This document shows, piece by piece, positions 62,630 to 64,000 of a DNA stretch of 64,000 nt; the stretch's first letter is position 1; the number at the start of each line of letters is the position of its first letter. Location: positions 1,384,501 to 1,448,500 of the forward strand of contig NC_009662.1 of assembly GCF_000010325.1 (NCBI RefSeq), written 5' to 3'. A program made the position numbers and the translations under genes. The stretch is from Nitratiruptor sp. SB155-2. GTDB lineage: Bacteria; Campylobacterota; Campylobacteria; Campylobacterales; Nitratiruptoraceae. Under the pieces are notes generated by a model, which was not told the DNA's origin, ran no database searches, and worked only from the letters and a program-made list of their open reading frames with translations.

Positions 62630-63993
62630 AGATCGTCCTTTATCTTTTCAACCAGTTCCATCACTTTTCCTTCATACTCTTTGGCTTTTTCCTCGCTCAC
62701 CGCTTCAAATCGAGTAACCAAAACCGGCGTCGTGTTGCTCGCTCGAACAAGTGCCCATCCCTCCTCAAAAACGATGCGCAGTCCATCCACATCGATGATC
62801 TCTTTGATAGTCGGAAAACCGTGAGGAGGATTTTGCAAAACTTGCTTCAGTGCATCGATTATTTTAAATTTACACTCTTCCGTGGTTTGGACTTTGATTT
62901 CAGGGGTATTATACACCTTTGGCAAACGCTCAATCTCCTTATCAAGATCGACTCCTTGATGAATCAACTCGATAACCCGAAACGTTGCGTAGATCGCATC
63001 ATCAAATCCAAAATATCGATCGTTAAAAAAGAGATGACCACTCACTTCCGCGGCAAAATCGGCATCAACTTCGGCAATCTTCTCTTTGAGATTGCTATGA
63101 CCCGTTTTGTACATAATGGCTCGGCCTCTTTTGTTAATCTCGTCGTACATCACTTGAGAGCATTTCACTTCACCTATAACTGTCGGATTTTCCATATATC
63201 TGGCAAAGATGATAGCAAGCTCGTCCCCTTTGAAATTGTGCTTTTTGGTCAGTACCGCGATTCTGTCTGCATCCCCGTCATAGGCAAAACCGATATCTGC
63301 ATCTGCCAAAGCTTTTTTGAGATCTTTCAAATTCCTCTCTTCACTCGGATCTGGATGGTGGTTCGGAAAATTGCCGTCTGGCTCGCAATAGAGCCCGAAA
63401 TAGTCAAACTCCAACGCTTGAAAAAGAGGCTCAAGAACAACTCCAGCCACGCCATTGCCGCAATCTAGAGCTATTTTTTGATCAAATCCTTTGAGATGTG
63501 CGAACTCTTTGAGCATAAAATCGACATATCGCTCTTTAGCAGGAATGGCATAGAATGTATCGTTGTCTTCTATCGAAATATCGCTGCTTAGTACCTTTTG
63601 GCCAAGCTTTTTGATCTGTTTGGCAAAAAAGGGCTTTTTTTCTACCGTTATTTTAAAACCGTTATATTCAGGAGGATTGTGAGAGCCGGTGATCATTACT
63701 GAAGCCGATGGCACAACTTTGCGCCCAGCTATTTCAAAAGAGACAAAATTGCTAAAATAGTTCACGCCCGTTGGCACCATACCCATGCCCAGCACTTTCT
63801 TTCCAGCCTTATTGATACCACTGGTGAGCCAGGAAAAGAGTGTTGGCGAAGAGAGTCTTGCATCATATCCAACAGCGATATACTCTCCATTCACCTCTTG
63901 TGCCAAAAAGTAGCCTATCTTTTTGACAATATCAACATTGAGCTCTTTTTGGAAAATGCCTCTTATATCGTATTCTCTAAAGATCGATTCCAT
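62620..63993 (-). CDS. manB: Phosphomannomutase / phosphoglucomutase
   Basis: Interconverts hexose-6- and hexose-1-phosphates; 457 residues, AlgC/ManB-like. Catalytic phosphoserine loop 'ASVMITGSHNPPEYNGFK' near 97-114, metal loop 'FAYDGDADRIAV' near 230 and sugar loop 'AAEVSGHLFF' near 310. It probably makes mannose-1-phosphate for ManC at the other end of the window. ATG 63993 has GAGAAAG just upstream. First gene of a run of seven overlapping genes ending with tonB. Confidence 0.92.
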   Translation of the reverse strand: MESIFREYDIRGIFQKELNVDIVKKIGYFLAQEVNGEYIAVGYDARLSSPTLFSWLTSGINKAGKKVLGMGMVPTGVNYFSNFVSFEIAGRKVVPSASVMITGSHNPPEYNGFKITVEKKPFFAKQIKKLGQKVLSSDISIEDNDTFYAIPAKERYVDFMLKEFAHLKGFDQKIALDCGNGVAGVVLEPLFQALEFDYFGLYCEPDGNFPNHHPDPSEERNLKDLKKALADADIGFAYDGDADRIAVLTKKHNFKGDELAIIFARYMENPTVIGEVKCSQVMYDEINKRGRAIMYKTGHSNLKEKIAEVDADFAAEVSGHLFFNDRYFGFDDAIYATFRVIELIHQGVDLDKEIERLPKVYNTPEIKVQTTEECKFKIIDALKQVLQNPPHGFPTIKEIIDVDGLRIVFEEGWALVRASNTTPVLVTRFEAVSEEKAKEYEGKVMELVEKIKDDLCK

Positions 63994-64000
63994 CTTTCTC

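Overview
The window reads as chromosome of a Campylobacterota (epsilonproteobacterial) bacterium, probably a Nitratiruptor-like vent or sediment lineage. That placement is inference from gene content and order: a der end followed by trpS and serS, the prmA-ftsH-pssA block, AT-rich coding and -10-type promoters with weak -35 boxes. I saw no rRNA, tRNA or CRISPR array.

Layout. 1-8.3 kb (+ strand): end of der, trpS, an inserted accessory string (MNT/HEPN pair, DUF190, crcB, a small Cys protein, amidoligase, glutamine amidotransferase, and a coiled-coil gene on the minus strand), then serS, manC and the O-antigen ABC permease wzm. 8.3-40.3 kb (almost all - strand) is a cell-surface island. It holds five secreted proteins with an N-terminal DUF4214 module (8.3-28.6 kb), a GDP-D-rhamnose type cassette (gmd, rmd, glycosyltransferase, acyltransferase) set between two paralogous DUF4214 genes, a PIN-domain toxin/antitoxin pair, two very large RTX proteins whose first 1065 residues are encoded by an apparently identical 3211-bp direct repeat, a decayed RAYT transposase between them, two more glycosyltransferases, and a DUF4214-coiled coil-methyltransferase. 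It ends with one compact operon: type I secretion ABC/MFP/TolC, two small proteins, a DUF4214 metzincin protease and the O-antigen ATPase wzt.

40.3-43.7 kb (+): glycosyltransferase, WbaP-type initiating transferase, EI24 membrane protein. 43.7-52.0 kb (-): leuA, then an overlapping seven-gene run exonuclease-PDC protein-hisH-hisA-prmA-ftsH-pssA. 52.0-58.6 kb (+): envelope modification genes (EptA-like, UDP-glucuronate epimerase-like, PAP2, ArnT-like), then hemerythrin, DUF2249 and a polytopic membrane protein. 58.6-64 kb (-): phosphomannomutase, pyrC, response regulator, histidine kinase, exbB, exbD, tonB, all overlapping.

How it works together (inference): phosphomannomutase and ManC make GDP-mannose; Gmd/Rmd convert it to GDP-rhamnose; the glycosyltransferases build a polymer exported by Wzm/Wzt, with the coiled-coil methyltransferase a candidate chain terminator. 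The type I system beside wzt probably secretes the DUF4214/RTX proteins, which may coat the cell by binding that polymer. The arrangement recalls the Campylobacter fetus sap S-layer locus (conserved N-terminus, variable C-terminus, dedicated type I secretion, LPS attachment), but with a different N-terminal domain and direct rather than inverted repeats.
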